Position numbers and translations under genes: made by a program. Of a stretch of DNA of 64,000 nt, positions 33,129 to 41,467 are shown piece after piece (within the stretch, counting starts at the first letter, position 1; the number at the start of each line of letters is the position of its first letter). The stretch comes from Paractinoplanes polyasparticus. GTDB lineage: Bacteria > Actinomycetota > Actinomycetes > Mycobacteriales > Micromonosporaceae. The stretch covers positions 62,001 through 126,000 of the forward strand of contig NZ_JAHWFK010000031.1 of the NCBI RefSeq assembly GCF_019710575.1, in the 5' to 3' direction. A model generated the notes under the pieces. It was not told the origin of the DNA. It saw only the letters and a list, made by a program, of their open reading frames with translations, and made no database searches.

Positions 33129-33137
33129 GAAGTTCTC
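33111..33137. promoter_or_regulatory. Tandem MarR-type operator, autoregulatory copy
   Basis: Reverse strand: GAGAACTTCTTGTTT then GAGAATTTCTTA, two half-palindromes in 15-bp phase. Matches 30618-30644 in both sequence and position relative to the -35. Confidence 0.7.
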
Positions 33138-33739
33138 ACCGGTAGGCGCCGGGTGTCCGGCCGGTGACGCGCCGGAAGGCCGCGATGAAGGCGCTCGTCT
33201 TCTGGTACCCGACGCGCCGGGCCACCGATTCGACGGTCGCTCCCGCGCTCAGCATCGGGATGGCGGCGTGTATCCGGACCTGGGCGCGCCAGCGGGTGAA
33301 GCTGAGACCGGTCTCGTTCCGGAAGAGGCGGGTCAGGGTCCGCAGGCCCGTATGTGTGTAGTCGGCCCAGGCGGTGAGTTCGCGGGCGTCCGCGGGGTCC
33401 GTCGCTCCGGTGGAGATGCGCGATCAGCTCTCGCAGCAGCGGTCCGCCGGAGACGCCGGTCGGCCGCGACCAGACGATCGGGCAGGTGGCCGGATCGAAG
33501 GTGATCGCGAATCCCTCGCCGGCCCGCAGAACCGCTCCGCCGTGCTCGACGCCGCCGGGTACCCAGACACCGTATCCGGGCGGTACGAGCCAGTCGCGGT
33601 CCGCGGCTGTCACGAGGACCGTTGCCGTCCACGTCCAGAACAGTTTCGGTTCGGGGTGCGAATGGGGCCTGAGGCCGTCATGCGCCGCGGACTCACCGCG
33701 GTCGATGCTCAGGATGGGCGACGGCGCCGGGATGCTCAT
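33136..33739 (-). pseudogene. AraC-family regulator split by a frameshift
   Basis: From the ATG at 33739 (MSIPAPSPILSIDRG) the frame encodes a cupin-type AraC sensor domain (GLRPHSHPEPKLFWTWTATV, LVPPGYGVWVPGGVEHGG) as far as LLRELIAHLHR. Near 33395-33410 the homologous sequence moves to another frame: ELTAWADYTHTGLRTLTRLF, TRWRAQVRIHAAIPMLSAG, VARRVGYQKTSAFIAAFRRV and TPGAYR with a stop at 33136, which is the complete two-HTH AraC domain. A single-base indel separates otherwise intact halves, so a recent mutation or a sequencing error is possible. Confidence 0.7.
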
Positions 33740-33934
33740 CTCAGGCCCTCCGACACGACCTTGGCCGTTCCGGGGCATGGGTTGGCCTCCAAGCGCGCAG
33801 CGGCCGCTCTAGCGTCGATGGCGTCAAAAGATCTCCGATCGAACCGTAGCACCGGATCGGGCCAGTCCGACGTCGTGGTGGAGAGCAGCGACCGGTGACG
33901 CCGGCCGCTCCGTCCAGTGGAAGAAGCAAGAGGC

Positions 33935-35047
33935 ATGGCGAACAGGAAGAGCCGGATCCTGGTGTCCGGCGCGAGCGTGGCCGGACTGACCGCGGCCTAT
34001 TGGCTCGATCGTTACGGTTCCGCGGTCACTGTGATCGAGCGATCCGCCGGCTTGCGCCCGGGCGGGCAGGCGTTGGATGTCCGCGGCCCGGCGCTCGAAG
34101 TGGCGCGACGAATGGGCGTCCTGGACGAGTTCCGCACCCGGACCACCCGGCTGCGCGGCATGTCTATGGTGGACGATTCCGGGGCGGAGATCTACCGCAC
34201 CACGGAGCGCACGCTGACCGGTGGCCGTCTGGACTCCGAAGACTTGGAGGTCCTGCGCGACGACCTGGTCGACGTCCTCCACCAGGCATACGGGGCGGGC
34301 GTGCGGTTCCTCTTCGGGGACTGGATCACGGACCTGCGGCAGGACGAGCACGGGATCGACGTGGAGCTCGAGGACGCCGCACCGGCGCGATTCGACGTCG
34401 TGATCGGCGCCGACGGCGCACACTCGGGCACCCGCCGACCGTTGTTCGGGCCCGAGAAAGCCACGAGCTCCGTGAGTATGTGCTGGCCCAGCAGTCGGCC
34501 GCACGAGAGCTCAACGACCGGAACCGGAGCGACGACGGTGGGTCCGGCCCGGGAACTTCACCGGGGCGTGACGGAGCTCCTCGCTTACACGCACGGGACC
34601 GGTCCGGCGGCGCACTGGTTCGACGGCGCGACGGAGGGCCAGACGTGTCAGGTCTTCGGGCCGCGCCGCTCGATCGACCTGAGCGGGGTCACCGGTTCGG
34701 TGCTCTTCATCGGGGACGAGTCCAGCGTCGCGCTCGCCTGCGCCTTGCGCACCGTCGCCGGCAACGTCTCGTATGTCTTCGAGGCGCGCGATCCCGGTGG
34801 ACTCACCGACGTGCTGGCCCAGGTGGGAATCGCGGGCCGGATCGCGGTGACCGCGAAGTCGGCTGACCGTACCGATCTGCTCACCCAGGCTCGCCAGGGT
34901 GCGGTGCGGACGCCGTACACCCTCATCGTGACCGGCGATGCGGCGACGGTGCACGCGGTTCGGCGAGACAGCCGGGGGTGGGAGCGAAAGCCCCGCGTGG
35001 TCAAGGGCAAGGCCTATTGGGCCCAGGGCCGCACCGGCCTCGACTGA
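33935..35047 (+). CDS. Chimeric ORF: FAD monooxygenase N-half joined to siderophore-interacting C-half
   Basis: 370 residues from the ATG at 33935. Residues 1-175 are the FAD-binding half of a PHBH-type monooxygenase: ILVSGASVAGLTAAYWLDRY (GxGxxG-like), ERSAGLRPGGQALDVRG and DVVIGADGAHSGTR. After a low-complexity junction (EKATSSVSMCWPSSRP) the remainder matches the C-terminal NAD(P)H-binding half of siderophore-interacting proteins: FGPRRSIDLSGVTGSVLFIG, DESSVALACALRTV and RVVKGKAYWAQGRTGLD. Neither half is complete: the substrate domain of the monooxygenase and the flavin-binding barrel of the siderophore reductase are missing. The frame is open throughout. It may be a deletion fusion without function or a new flavin/NADPH protein. 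Confidence 0.65.
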   Translation: MANRKSRILVSGASVAGLTAAYWLDRYGSAVTVIERSAGLRPGGQALDVRGPALEVARRMGVLDEFRTRTTRLRGMSMVDDSGAEIYRTTERTLTGGRLDSEDLEVLRDDLVDVLHQAYGAGVRFLFGDWITDLRQDEHGIDVELEDAAPARFDVVIGADGAHSGTRRPLFGPEKATSSVSMCWPSSRPHESSTTGTGATTVGPARELHRGVTELLAYTHGTGPAAHWFDGATEGQTCQVFGPRRSIDLSGVTGSVLFIGDESSVALACALRTVAGNVSYVFEARDPGGLTDVLAQVGIAGRIAVTAKSADRTDLLTQARQGAVRTPYTLIVTGDAATVHAVRRDSRGWERKPRVVKGKAYWAQGRTGLD

Positions 35048-35169
35048 GTGGCGGGCTCGGCGGCGCCGTGGCCGTCGGCGCCGTGCCGAGCGGAATCGTT
35101 TAGCGGCTCAGTTCTGGTCATTACCGACCGACCGGGAAGAAGGGAGACCTTTTCGGCAAGGAGTGCCAC

Positions 35170-36777
35170 ATGGGTGACGGCGGGAGCACGGCGGCCGGGG
35201 GCGGCTGGTTCGCCAACCTGCGGGTCAACACGAAGATTCAGATCGGCATCGCGACCGCCGCACTCGCCGCGGTCCTGGTGGGCATCGTCGGACTCGTCGC
35301 GATCTCCGATCTGAGCAGCAAGAATGAGGCGCTCTACAGCGACAACGTCGCACCGCTGACCTCGCTGGCCGCCATGTCGCGGCACCTGCAGGCGATCCGG
35401 GCCCGCTATCTCGAGTACGGCGTGGCCTCGCCGGCGACCAGCAAGAAGCTCGGCGACCAGATCGCCGAACGTGACGAGCTGGTCCAGACCGCGCTGAAGG
35501 AGTACCGGCCCGGCGCCGTCGACCCGGCGACCGTGGACAGTTTCGAGCAGGCGTACGAGGACCTGACCGCCACAGCCCGCAACACCCTCATCCCGCTGGC
35601 CGCCAAGCGCAACATCGCCGCGTTCGCCACGGCCTACCGCGAGACGTTCCTCCCGCAGATGACCGTGGCCGCCGAGGCAGTCGAGGCCGAGAACGAAGCC
35701 CAGCTCGCCCAGGCGGCGCAGCGGGCCGCGGACAGCCGGGATTCGGCGGCGGCCGCGCGGCGGACACAGATCATCGTGCTGATCGCCGGGGTGCTGGCCG
35801 CGATGCTGCTCGGCATGTACGTCTCCCGCGTCATCGTCCGGCGGCTCGACAAGGTGAAAGCCTCGCTGACCGCGATGGCCGACGGCGACCTGACCGCGAA
35901 GGTGGACGTGCGCGGCCGCGACGAGGTCGGCCAGATGGCCGAGATGCTCGCGATCGCGCAGCAGCAGACCCGCGATGTCGTCGCCTCGGTCGGCGCCGCG
36001 GCGACCAGCCTGTCCGCGGCCGCCGAGCAGACGTCGGTCATCGCCAACCAGATCAGCGAGGGCGCGGCGACGGCCTCGCAGCAGGCGCGGGTCGTCTCGC
36101 AGGCGTCGCAGGAGGTCTCGCAGAGCGTCACCACCGTGGCCGCCGGCTCGGAGGAGATGGGCTCGGCGATCGCGGAGATCGCGCGCAGCGCCAACAACGC
36201 GGCCGAGGTGGTCGGCAAGGCGGTCGGGATCACCGCGTCGGCCAATCAGACCATCGCCACGCTCGGCGAGTCCAGCCGCGAGATCGGCGACGTCATCCGG
36301 GTCATCACGGCGATCGCGGAGCAGACCAACCTGCTGGCCCTCAACGCCACGATCGAGGCGGCCCGGGCAGGCGAGACGGGGAAGGGTTTCGCCGTCGTCG
36401 CCGGCGAGGTCAAGGACCTCGCGCAGGAGACCGCCCAGGCGACCGAGAACATCGCCCGCCGGGTCGAGGCGATCCAGGGCGACAGCAATCAGGCCGTAGC
36501 GGCCATCGGCGAGATCAGCGAGATCATCGGCCACATCAGCGACTACACGACCACGATCGCGTCGGCGGTCGAGGAGCAGAGCGCCACCACCGCCGAGATG
36601 AACCGCAACGTGGGCGAGGCGGCGAGCGCGACCGGCCAGATCAACCAGGGCATCACCAGCGTGGCTGAGAACGCCCGCACCACGGCCGAGTCCGTGGGGG
36701 ACGCGCAGCGGTCCGCGGCGGAGCTGTCCCGCATGTCCAGCGAGCTGCAGGCGGCGGTGTCGCGCTTCGTGTACTGA
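35170..36777 (+). CDS. Methyl-accepting chemotaxis protein
   Basis: 535 residues, AAGGAG before the ATG. Transmembrane helix 1 (ATAALAAVLVGIVGLVAI, about 32-50), a four-helix-bundle periplasm-side sensor domain, helix 2 (IIVLIAGVLAAMLLGMYVSR, about 197-216), HAMP domain (VKASLTAMADGDLTAKVDVR) and a cytoplasmic signalling coiled coil with the strictly conserved hairpin tip AIAEQTNLLALNATIEAARA. It would pass ligand signals to CheA/CheW. No other chemotaxis gene is present. In this lineage chemoreceptors fit a motile-spore (zoospore) lifestyle. A degraded relative follows directly. Confidence 0.95.
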   Translation: MGDGGSTAAGGGWFANLRVNTKIQIGIATAALAAVLVGIVGLVAISDLSSKNEALYSDNVAPLTSLAAMSRHLQAIRARYLEYGVASPATSKKLGDQIAERDELVQTALKEYRPGAVDPATVDSFEQAYEDLTATARNTLIPLAAKRNIAAFATAYRETFLPQMTVAAEAVEAENEAQLAQAAQRAADSRDSAAAARRTQIIVLIAGVLAAMLLGMYVSRVIVRRLDKVKASLTAMADGDLTAKVDVRGRDEVGQMAEMLAIAQQQTRDVVASVGAAATSLSAAAEQTSVIANQISEGAATASQQARVVSQASQEVSQSVTTVAAGSEEMGSAIAEIARSANNAAEVVGKAVGITASANQTIATLGESSREIGDVIRVITAIAEQTNLLALNATIEAARAGETGKGFAVVAGEVKDLAQETAQATENIARRVEAIQGDSNQAVAAIGEISEIIGHISDYTTTIASAVEEQSATTAEMNRNVGEAASATGQINQGITSVAENARTTAESVGDAQRSAAELSRMSSELQAAVSRFVY

Positions 36778-36799
36778 TCGGAATCCGGCAATCACCAAC

Positions 36800-37454
36800 G
36801 CATCTGCCACCTACGTGTGCGACGGGCTCGCCGATGGCGACCTCACCCGCAACACCGGCCCCGACACCCGCGACGAACCCGGCCGGATGGCACGCTCGCT
36901 GGACGCCGCGATGACCCGGCTGCGTGCCACCGTCGCCACCATCGAAGGGTCCGCCGCCTCGCTCGCGGGAGCTACGGAGCAGATGACGGGAACCTCGGCG
37001 CTGATCGGCCGCGCGGGTCGCCTCGGAGGCGGTAGCGGTCACCGCGGCGACGTCGTCCACGATGAACAAACTCGGTGAGTCCTCAGCCGAGATCGGCAAC
37101 GTCATCAAGGTGATCACGTCGATCGCCGAGCAGACCAACCTGCTGGCGTTGAACGCGACGATCGAGGCGGCGCGGGCCGGTGAGATGGGCAAGGGCTTCG
37201 CGGTGGTCGCCAGTGAGGTCAAGGATCTGGCTCAGGAGACCGCCCGGGCCACCGAGGACATCTCGCGGCGGGTGGAGGCGATCCAGGCCGACACCAGCGG
37301 AGCCGTCGCCGCGATCGAGGAGATCTCGATCGTCATCGAACGGATCAGCGAGTTCCAGACCACCATCGCGTCGGCGGTGGAGGAACAGACCGCCACCACG
37401 GCGGAGATGAACCGCAGCGTCGACGAGGCCAACACGGCTTCGATCGACCGCTGA
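36800..37454 (+). pseudogene. Degraded second chemoreceptor
   Basis: HAMP sequence (CDGLADGDLTRNTGPDTRDE, then TIEGSAASLAGATEQMTGTS) continues for about 75 codons. Around 37010-37020 about 45 codons are lost and the frame changes, resuming at RVASEAVAVTAATSSTMNKL, IAEQTNLLALNATIEAARAG and ISRRVEAIQADTSGAV. It then stops early after TAEMNRSVDEANTASIDR. Sensor domain, both membrane helices and the C-terminal coiled coil are missing. It lies directly downstream of the intact receptor and is similar to it, suggesting an old tandem pair. Confidence 0.75.
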
Positions 37455-37464
37455 GGGCAAAGGA

Positions 37465-37503
37465 CGTTGAGGCCGAAGCGACAACGTCGCCTCGGCCTCA
37501 ACG
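37465..37503. terminator. Bidirectional terminator hairpin
   Basis: Long arms CGTTGAGGCCGA/TCGGCCTCAACG extended inward by GCGA/TCGC past one mismatch, with a 5-nt loop. Sits between the chemoreceptor remnant and the convergent YtxH-like gene. Confidence 0.7.
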
Positions 37504-37516
37504 CGGAGCAAGCGTG

Positions 37517-37828
37517 CTACGCCAGCGGATCCACGGTCACGGCCGGTGTCGCGGGTGCGGTTCGGGGCTGGCGGCGCGGCGGCCGGGGAACCGGGGTCGT
37601 GGACTCCTCAGCCGCGTTGGCGTCGATGGGCGCCGGTTCGCTGGGGGCGGGAAGCGTCTCGGTCCTGGTGCCGAGCGCCGCCTTGGCCTTCTGCTGCACC
37701 TGCGTCACGGCGGGATGGTCCTGAGCCTTGCGGGCCGTCGCGACGATCTGCTCGTATTTCTCTCGGCCGGCGCGGCTGCCCAGCACGTACCCGACTGCCA
37801 GCCCGGCGGCCAGCTTGATGACCCTCAT
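37517..37828 (-). CDS. YtxH-like membrane-anchored small protein
   Basis: 103 residues. A glycine-rich hydrophobic N-terminus (KLAAGLAVGYVLGSRAGREK) as in YtxH/DUF3618-associated proteins, followed by a helix and a Pro/Thr/Ala-rich tail (APSEPAPIDANAAEESTTPV). Probably anchored in the membrane by the N-terminus with a cytoplasmic tail. Function unknown. Last gene of the leftward envelope cluster; 36 bp after the DUF4235 gene. Confidence 0.7.
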   Translation of the reverse strand: MRVIKLAAGLAVGYVLGSRAGREKYEQIVATARKAQDHPAVTQVQQKAKAALGTRTETLPAPSEPAPIDANAAEESTTPVPRPPRRQPRTAPATPAVTVDPLA

Positions 37829-37864
37829 GGTGTTCTCCTCACATTGCGGCGTTGCTGAGATGAC

Positions 37865-38137
37865 TCAGGCCGGCCATTGGCCGGTGGCTTTGCGAATACC
37901 GGCCGCGCCGGCCCGGTCGACCGTCGCCTTCACGGCCGCGAAGATCGCGCCCTGGATCGCGGCCGCGAGCAGGATCTCCGTCCAGCCGCGGTCCTCGTCG
38001 GTGGCGTTCGGCGCGTCGTCGTCGTGACCGGCGACCTTCCAGACCTGCTTGAAGATCAGACCGGAGATGAGACCGGCGCCCGCGCCGAGCAGCAACCCGA
38101 CGGGCTTGTACGCGATCTTGGCTGCTTTGCCGCTCAT
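37865..38137 (-). CDS. DUF4235 membrane protein
   Basis: 90 residues from the ATG at 38137. VGLLLGAGAGLISGLIFKQV is membrane helix 1, then GWTEILLAAAIQGAIFAAVK is helix 2 and IRKATGQWP the conserved end of DUF4235 proteins. Function unknown. Its ATG overlaps the DUF3618 stop by 4 bp, giving translational coupling in an operon also containing a holin-like protein; this trio recurs in many actinobacteria. Confidence 0.85.
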   Translation of the reverse strand: MSGKAAKIAYKPVGLLLGAGAGLISGLIFKQVWKVAGHDDDAPNATDEDRGWTEILLAAAIQGAIFAAVKATVDRAGAAGIRKATGQWPA

Positions 38138-38493
38138 GCTTTCCTCCGGCGGGCCACGACGAAGATGACGACGAACACGGCGGCGACTGCGGCGCCGATG
38201 GCGGCCAGCGGCAGTGGCCGGCGTATGGGGGCGGGAAGGTCCGATTCGGCCAGCTGGTGCCTGGCGGTCGAAGCGCGCTCGGCCACCGCGCCGGTCGCCT
38301 GCCCGGCCTGCTTCCTGACGTCGCTCAGCTTCTGCCGGACCCGTGCCGCGGTGTCGTCGGCGGCGTGCTTGGCGCGTGCCTTGACGTCGGTCTTGGCCGC
38401 GAGTTCCTGCACCGTCTCGCCGAGCTCGGCCCGGGTCTGTTCGATCTCGGCGCGCAGCTGCTGCGCGTCGGCGGGGGTGTCGGAGTCGGTCAT
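38134..38493 (-). CDS. DUF3618 membrane-tail protein
   Basis: 119 residues. The DUF3618 signature QQLRAEIEQTRAELGETVQE is followed by LAAKTDVKARAK, a long amphipathic helix, and a C-terminal transmembrane helix (PLAAIGAAVAAVFVVIFVVA) with a basic end RRRKA. It is probably tail-anchored. Overlaps both neighbours by 4 bp. Function unknown; associated with envelope stress clusters. Confidence 0.85.
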   Translation of the reverse strand: MTDSDTPADAQQLRAEIEQTRAELGETVQELAAKTDVKARAKHAADDTAARVRQKLSDVRKQAGQATGAVAERASTARHQLAESDLPAPIRRPLPLAAIGAAVAAVFVVIFVVARRRKA

Positions 38494-38918
38494 GACGAGC
38501 GTCCTTCCCGTACGGCGTGCTTGACGGTTCGCACATCGGCCTGGGTGCTGGCGATGGCGTCACTGGGCATCGGTGGTGTCGCCGCCTTGAGCTTCTTCTT
38601 CCCCAGCAGCGCGGCGACACCGGCGGCGGCGAACACGACGACCATCACGACCAGGACAGCCAGCCACAGCGGCCAGACGAGGTCGAGCAGGACGACGGCG
38701 AGGACCAGAAGCAGGCCCAGCCCGTACAGCGCGAGGACCGCGGCGCCGCCGAACAGGCCACCGCCCAGACCGGCCCGTTTGCCCTTCTCGGCCAGCTCCA
38801 GCTTCGCCAGCGCCAACTCGTCGCGAACCAGTGTCGACACCTGGGCGGCGGCCTGACTCACCAGATCGGAGGTGGATGTCGCCGACGGTGGCGACTCACG
38901 GAAAGACTCTTGCGACAT
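38490..38918 (-). CDS. Phage-holin-family (YqjE/DUF1469-like) membrane protein
   Basis: 142 residues from the ATG at 38918 (MSQESFRESPP), behind GGAGTGAG. An amphipathic helix (VSTLVRDELALAKLELAEKG) precedes a helical hairpin (ALYGLGLLLVLAVVLLDL, WLAVLVVMVVVFAAAGVAAL). Annotation pipelines call the family putative actinobacterial holin, but in chromosomes it is an envelope/stress protein and no phage gene is nearby. First of three overlapping genes with DUF3618 and DUF4235. Confidence 0.85.
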   Translation of the reverse strand: MSQESFRESPPSATSTSDLVSQAAAQVSTLVRDELALAKLELAEKGKRAGLGGGLFGGAAVLALYGLGLLLVLAVVLLDLVWPLWLAVLVVMVVVFAAAGVAALLGKKKLKAATPPMPSDAIASTQADVRTVKHAVREGRSS

Positions 38919-39081
38919 GGTGCTCACTCCTTCTCGGAGGTGACGGGTCGTGCGCTCGGAACGGACGCGATGGCCGCCGGCGCCGGGTTCGGGACGCGTT
39001 GGTGGCGATGACCTGGCCATTGGGGGCGAGCAGGAGGAACTGGAGCTGCCCGTTGCTGAACTTCTTCACCATCAACTTCAT
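38896..39081 (-). pseudogene. Truncated YegP/DUF1508-like fragment
   Basis: A CGGGAGA ribosome site precedes MKLMVKKFSNGQLQFLLLAP, continuing NGQVIATN. This matches one strand-turn-strand unit of DUF1508 proteins (KxxxGQxxFxLxAxNGQVIATSE). After residue 28 the match ends in an Arg-rich, apparently out-of-frame tail that runs over the start of the holin-like gene. Probably a remnant; a functional 61-residue protein is less likely. Confidence 0.4.
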
Positions 39082-39116
39082 GGCATGTCTCCCGGGATGG
39101 CGTCGTACCTGTGCGC

Positions 39117-40181
39117 TCAGGCGGAGCCGCCGAGGCCCTGCTCGCTGCCCTTCTTGACCTTGCGGTCGTCGCGGAGCTGGAGGAAGGGCTCATCGGTCGG
39201 GTCCTGGCCGGCGGCGATGGCACGGCCGCGTTCGAGTTCCGCGTCGAGCTCGGCGCCGAGCAGGACGGCGATGTTGGTGATCCACATCCAGACGAGGAAG
39301 GCGATGACACCGCCGAGGGTGCCGTACGTCTTGTTGTAGTTGGCGAAGTTGGCCAGGTAGATCGCGAACGCGACCGAGGCCAGCACCCAGAGCAGCACGG
39401 CGAAGATGCCGCCGGGGCTGACCCATCGGAACCCGCCGGTCCGGGCGTTCGGCGACGCCCAGTAGAGGATCGCGAACATGAGGCTGACCAGGAGGATCAG
39501 GACCGGCCACTTGGCGATGTTCCAGGCGGTGACGGCGGCCGAGCCGAGTCCGATCTGGTCGCCGACCACCTTGGCGAGGTCACCGGTGAAGATGACGATG
39601 GCCACCGAGACGACCAGCATCAGGCCGACGACCGCGGTGACGCCGACCCGGATGGGCAGGGTCTTCCAGATCGGACGGCCTTCGGGCACGTCGTAGATGG
39701 CGTTCGACGCACGCATGAACGCCGCGATGTAGCCGGACGCGGACCAGAACGCGACGACGATACCGATGATGGCGGCGAACCCGGCGGTCCCCGGATCCTT
39801 GACCTGTCCGAGCACCGTTTCGACCAGGTTCTGCAACTGTTCGTTGGGGGCGACCTGCTCGACCGCGTCCTGAACCGTCTGCTGGCCGTTGCTGCTCAGC
39901 ATGCCCAGCACGGAGACGAGCACGAGCACACCGGGGAAGATGGAGAGGACGCCGTAGTAGGTCAGCGCGGCCGCCCAGTCCGACACGTTGTCCTGCGAGA
40001 ATTGCTTGAAGGTGCGCTTGAGCGCGGCGAACAGCCCTTTGCCGCCGAGCTTGCCCGGACTGCTGGGGCCGGCGTCGGGCGGTACGGCGGACAGGTCGTT
40101 CGGTTTGTCGTCTCCGGTCTTCGTGGTGGCGACGGCGTCGAGGTCGACGTCGTCGCGGGCGGAGCTGCGGTCAGGGCTCAT
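39117..40181 (-). CDS. YihY/virulence factor BrkB-family membrane protein
   Basis: 354 residues from the ATG at 40181, behind GGAGGA; the ORF is open upstream without homology. After an acidic/low-complexity N-terminus (1-45) come about six transmembrane helices: WAAALTYYGVLSIFPGVLVL, GFAAIIGIVVAFWSASGYIA, VGVTAVVGLMLVVSVAIVIF, WPVLILLVSLMFAILYWASP, GGIFAVLLWVLASVAFAIYL and GGVIAFLVWMWITNIAVLLG. The YYxxLSxFP motif is characteristic. Once mis-assigned as RNase BN, these are envelope proteins of unknown transport role. Upstream gene of the leftward cluster. Confidence 0.9.
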   Translation of the reverse strand: MSPDRSSARDDVDLDAVATTKTGDDKPNDLSAVPPDAGPSSPGKLGGKGLFAALKRTFKQFSQDNVSDWAAALTYYGVLSIFPGVLVLVSVLGMLSSNGQQTVQDAVEQVAPNEQLQNLVETVLGQVKDPGTAGFAAIIGIVVAFWSASGYIAAFMRASNAIYDVPEGRPIWKTLPIRVGVTAVVGLMLVVSVAIVIFTGDLAKVVGDQIGLGSAAVTAWNIAKWPVLILLVSLMFAILYWASPNARTGGFRWVSPGGIFAVLLWVLASVAFAIYLANFANYNKTYGTLGGVIAFLVWMWITNIAVLLGAELDAELERGRAIAAGQDPTDEPFLQLRDDRKVKKGSEQGLGGSA

Positions 40182-40368
40182 GGCGGATGTCCTCCGGGCG
40201 CGGCGCTCGTGCTCAGTGGCAAGCCGAGCGCTCGCCGGTTGATAGTCACTCACAGTCGTCTCGGGCCGGGGCCGTCGACGCTGGCATGAGTCCCCACCCA
40301 GTCGATTCGCTAATCCCCGTCCGACGACATTTCTCGCGGCGCCGGCAAGACCACATTGCCGGACGATT
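40182..40368. other. Intergenic region upstream of YihY
   Basis: About 190 bp with no gene. It should contain the leftward YihY promoter; I cannot pick a confident -35/-10. It ends at the TGTTTA-type operator shared with the rightward TetR gene. Confidence 0.3.
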
Positions 40369-40385
40369 TGTTTATGTCCTAAACA
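40369..40385. promoter_or_regulatory. TGTTTA-N5-TAAACA operator upstream of TetR
   Basis: TGTTTA-TGTCC-TAAACA, perfect 6-5-6, lying between the divergent YihY and TetR genes. A longer copy occurs downstream of the TetR gene at 41326-41346. Confidence 0.7.
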
Positions 40386-40541
40386 GCGATCTGAGAATGA
40401 TTCATGTCGCCCGGTTCGGGAGGTGTCAGGCCGGCCGGATCGTGCGCTGATGGCAGGCCTGCAGCGCCACCCCGCGCCGGCTGGGCAAGCTCTGGCAGAC
40501 TGGGACGGTATGCCGCAGCCGACGGGGTGGAGAGGCGCATC

Positions 40542-41291
40542 GTGACCGAGCCCGAGCCGTCTGCGGCCGTGCCGTTCACCGGCGGCAGCTCAGGATCCGG
40601 GCGCAGCGCCCTGGACCAGCGGCGCATCATCGATGCCGCCGTGCGGTTCATCGACGAGCACGGTTTGCGGATGCTGACGATGCAGCGCCTCGGCGCCTAC
40701 CTCGGCGTCGAGGGAATGGCGCTCTACCGGCACGTGCCCGGGCGCGAAGCGTTGCTCGACGGGGTCGTGGAGTCGGTCGTCGACGAGTTGTTCGGCGATC
40801 CGGACGTGCATCTGGAGGCCCACGCCGGCTGGGTGGACTACCTGCAACGGCTGGCGCACGGTCTGCGCCGCATCGCGCTCGCCCACCCCGAGGTGTTTCC
40901 GCTGGTGGCGACCCGTCCGCCCGCGGCGCCGTGGGTGCGGCCGCCGTTGCGCAGTCTGCGCTGGATCGAGTCACTGCTCGAAGTCATGACCGAGGCCGGT
41001 TTCTCCGACGAGAACGCCGCCGCGGTGTACCGGGCGTTCAGCAGCTTCCTGCTCGGCTACCTGCTGCTGGAGGTCTCCGGGCGGGGTGTGGAGACCGGCC
41101 CGGTCGAGGAGCCCGACGTCATGCCGATGGAGGACCTCGCCGGCTACCCGATCCTGCAACGCCTCGAGCCGCACCTGTCGGTCGACGCCGCCGCGCAGGA
41201 TTTCGAGGAAGCCCTCGAGGCTCTGCTCGACCGGGTCGCCCTCCTGCTGCCGCGCCGCCGTCGGCCGCCCCGGTTGACCGAAGGAAAATGA
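40542..41291 (+). CDS. TetR-family regulator with TetR-like C-terminal domain
   Basis: 249 residues from the GTG at 40542 behind GGAGAGG. HTH: RRIIDAAVRFIDEHGLRMLT, GVEGMALYRHVPGREALLDG. The C-terminal domain (HPEVFPLVATRPPAAPWVRP, VYRAFSSFLLGYLLLEVSGR) is of the TetR_C_1 type. The gene lies between two TGTTTA-N5-TAAACA palindromes, one facing the YihY cluster and one facing the PRC-barrel gene, so it may coordinate both. The start codon is inferred from the ribosome site; a frame extends upstream. Confidence 0.85.
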   Translation: MTEPEPSAAVPFTGGSSGSGRSALDQRRIIDAAVRFIDEHGLRMLTMQRLGAYLGVEGMALYRHVPGREALLDGVVESVVDELFGDPDVHLEAHAGWVDYLQRLAHGLRRIALAHPEVFPLVATRPPAAPWVRPPLRSLRWIESLLEVMTEAGFSDENAAAVYRAFSSFLLGYLLLEVSGRGVETGPVEEPDVMPMEDLAGYPILQRLEPHLSVDAAAQDFEEALEALLDRVALLLPRRRRPPRLTEGK

Positions 41292-41325
41292 AGCCAGGCG
41301 GGCCGGGAGGGAAAATCTTCGGCCC

Positions 41326-41346
41326 GCTGTTTATCGCGTAAACAGC
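41326..41346. promoter_or_regulatory. TGTTTA-N5-TAAACA operator before PRC-barrel gene
   Basis: Perfect 8-5-8 inverted repeat: GCTGTTTA, 5-bp centre TCGCG, TAAACAGC. It starts 35 bp after the TetR stop and 142 bp before the PRC-barrel start. Confidence 0.7.
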
Positions 41347-41467
41347 CGGGCACCTCTCCGAGAGTCAAGGCGCCGCGACACTGTCGATCGCGATGATTTC
41401 CATCGCCCCCGCACTGTCGGATTCTCAGTTTTTCGCGCCTGTGTCAATCCCTCGGAAAGGACATGTT

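Noticed and set aside
35014..36810. 598-codon frame antisense to the chemoreceptor
   Set aside because: Asp/Arg/Leu-repetitive translation generated by codon bias of the coiled-coil gene opposite.
38490..38918. Possible prophage, from the holin-family protein
   Set aside because: No other phage gene nearby; the holin-like, DUF3618 and DUF4235 trio is a chromosomal envelope cluster.
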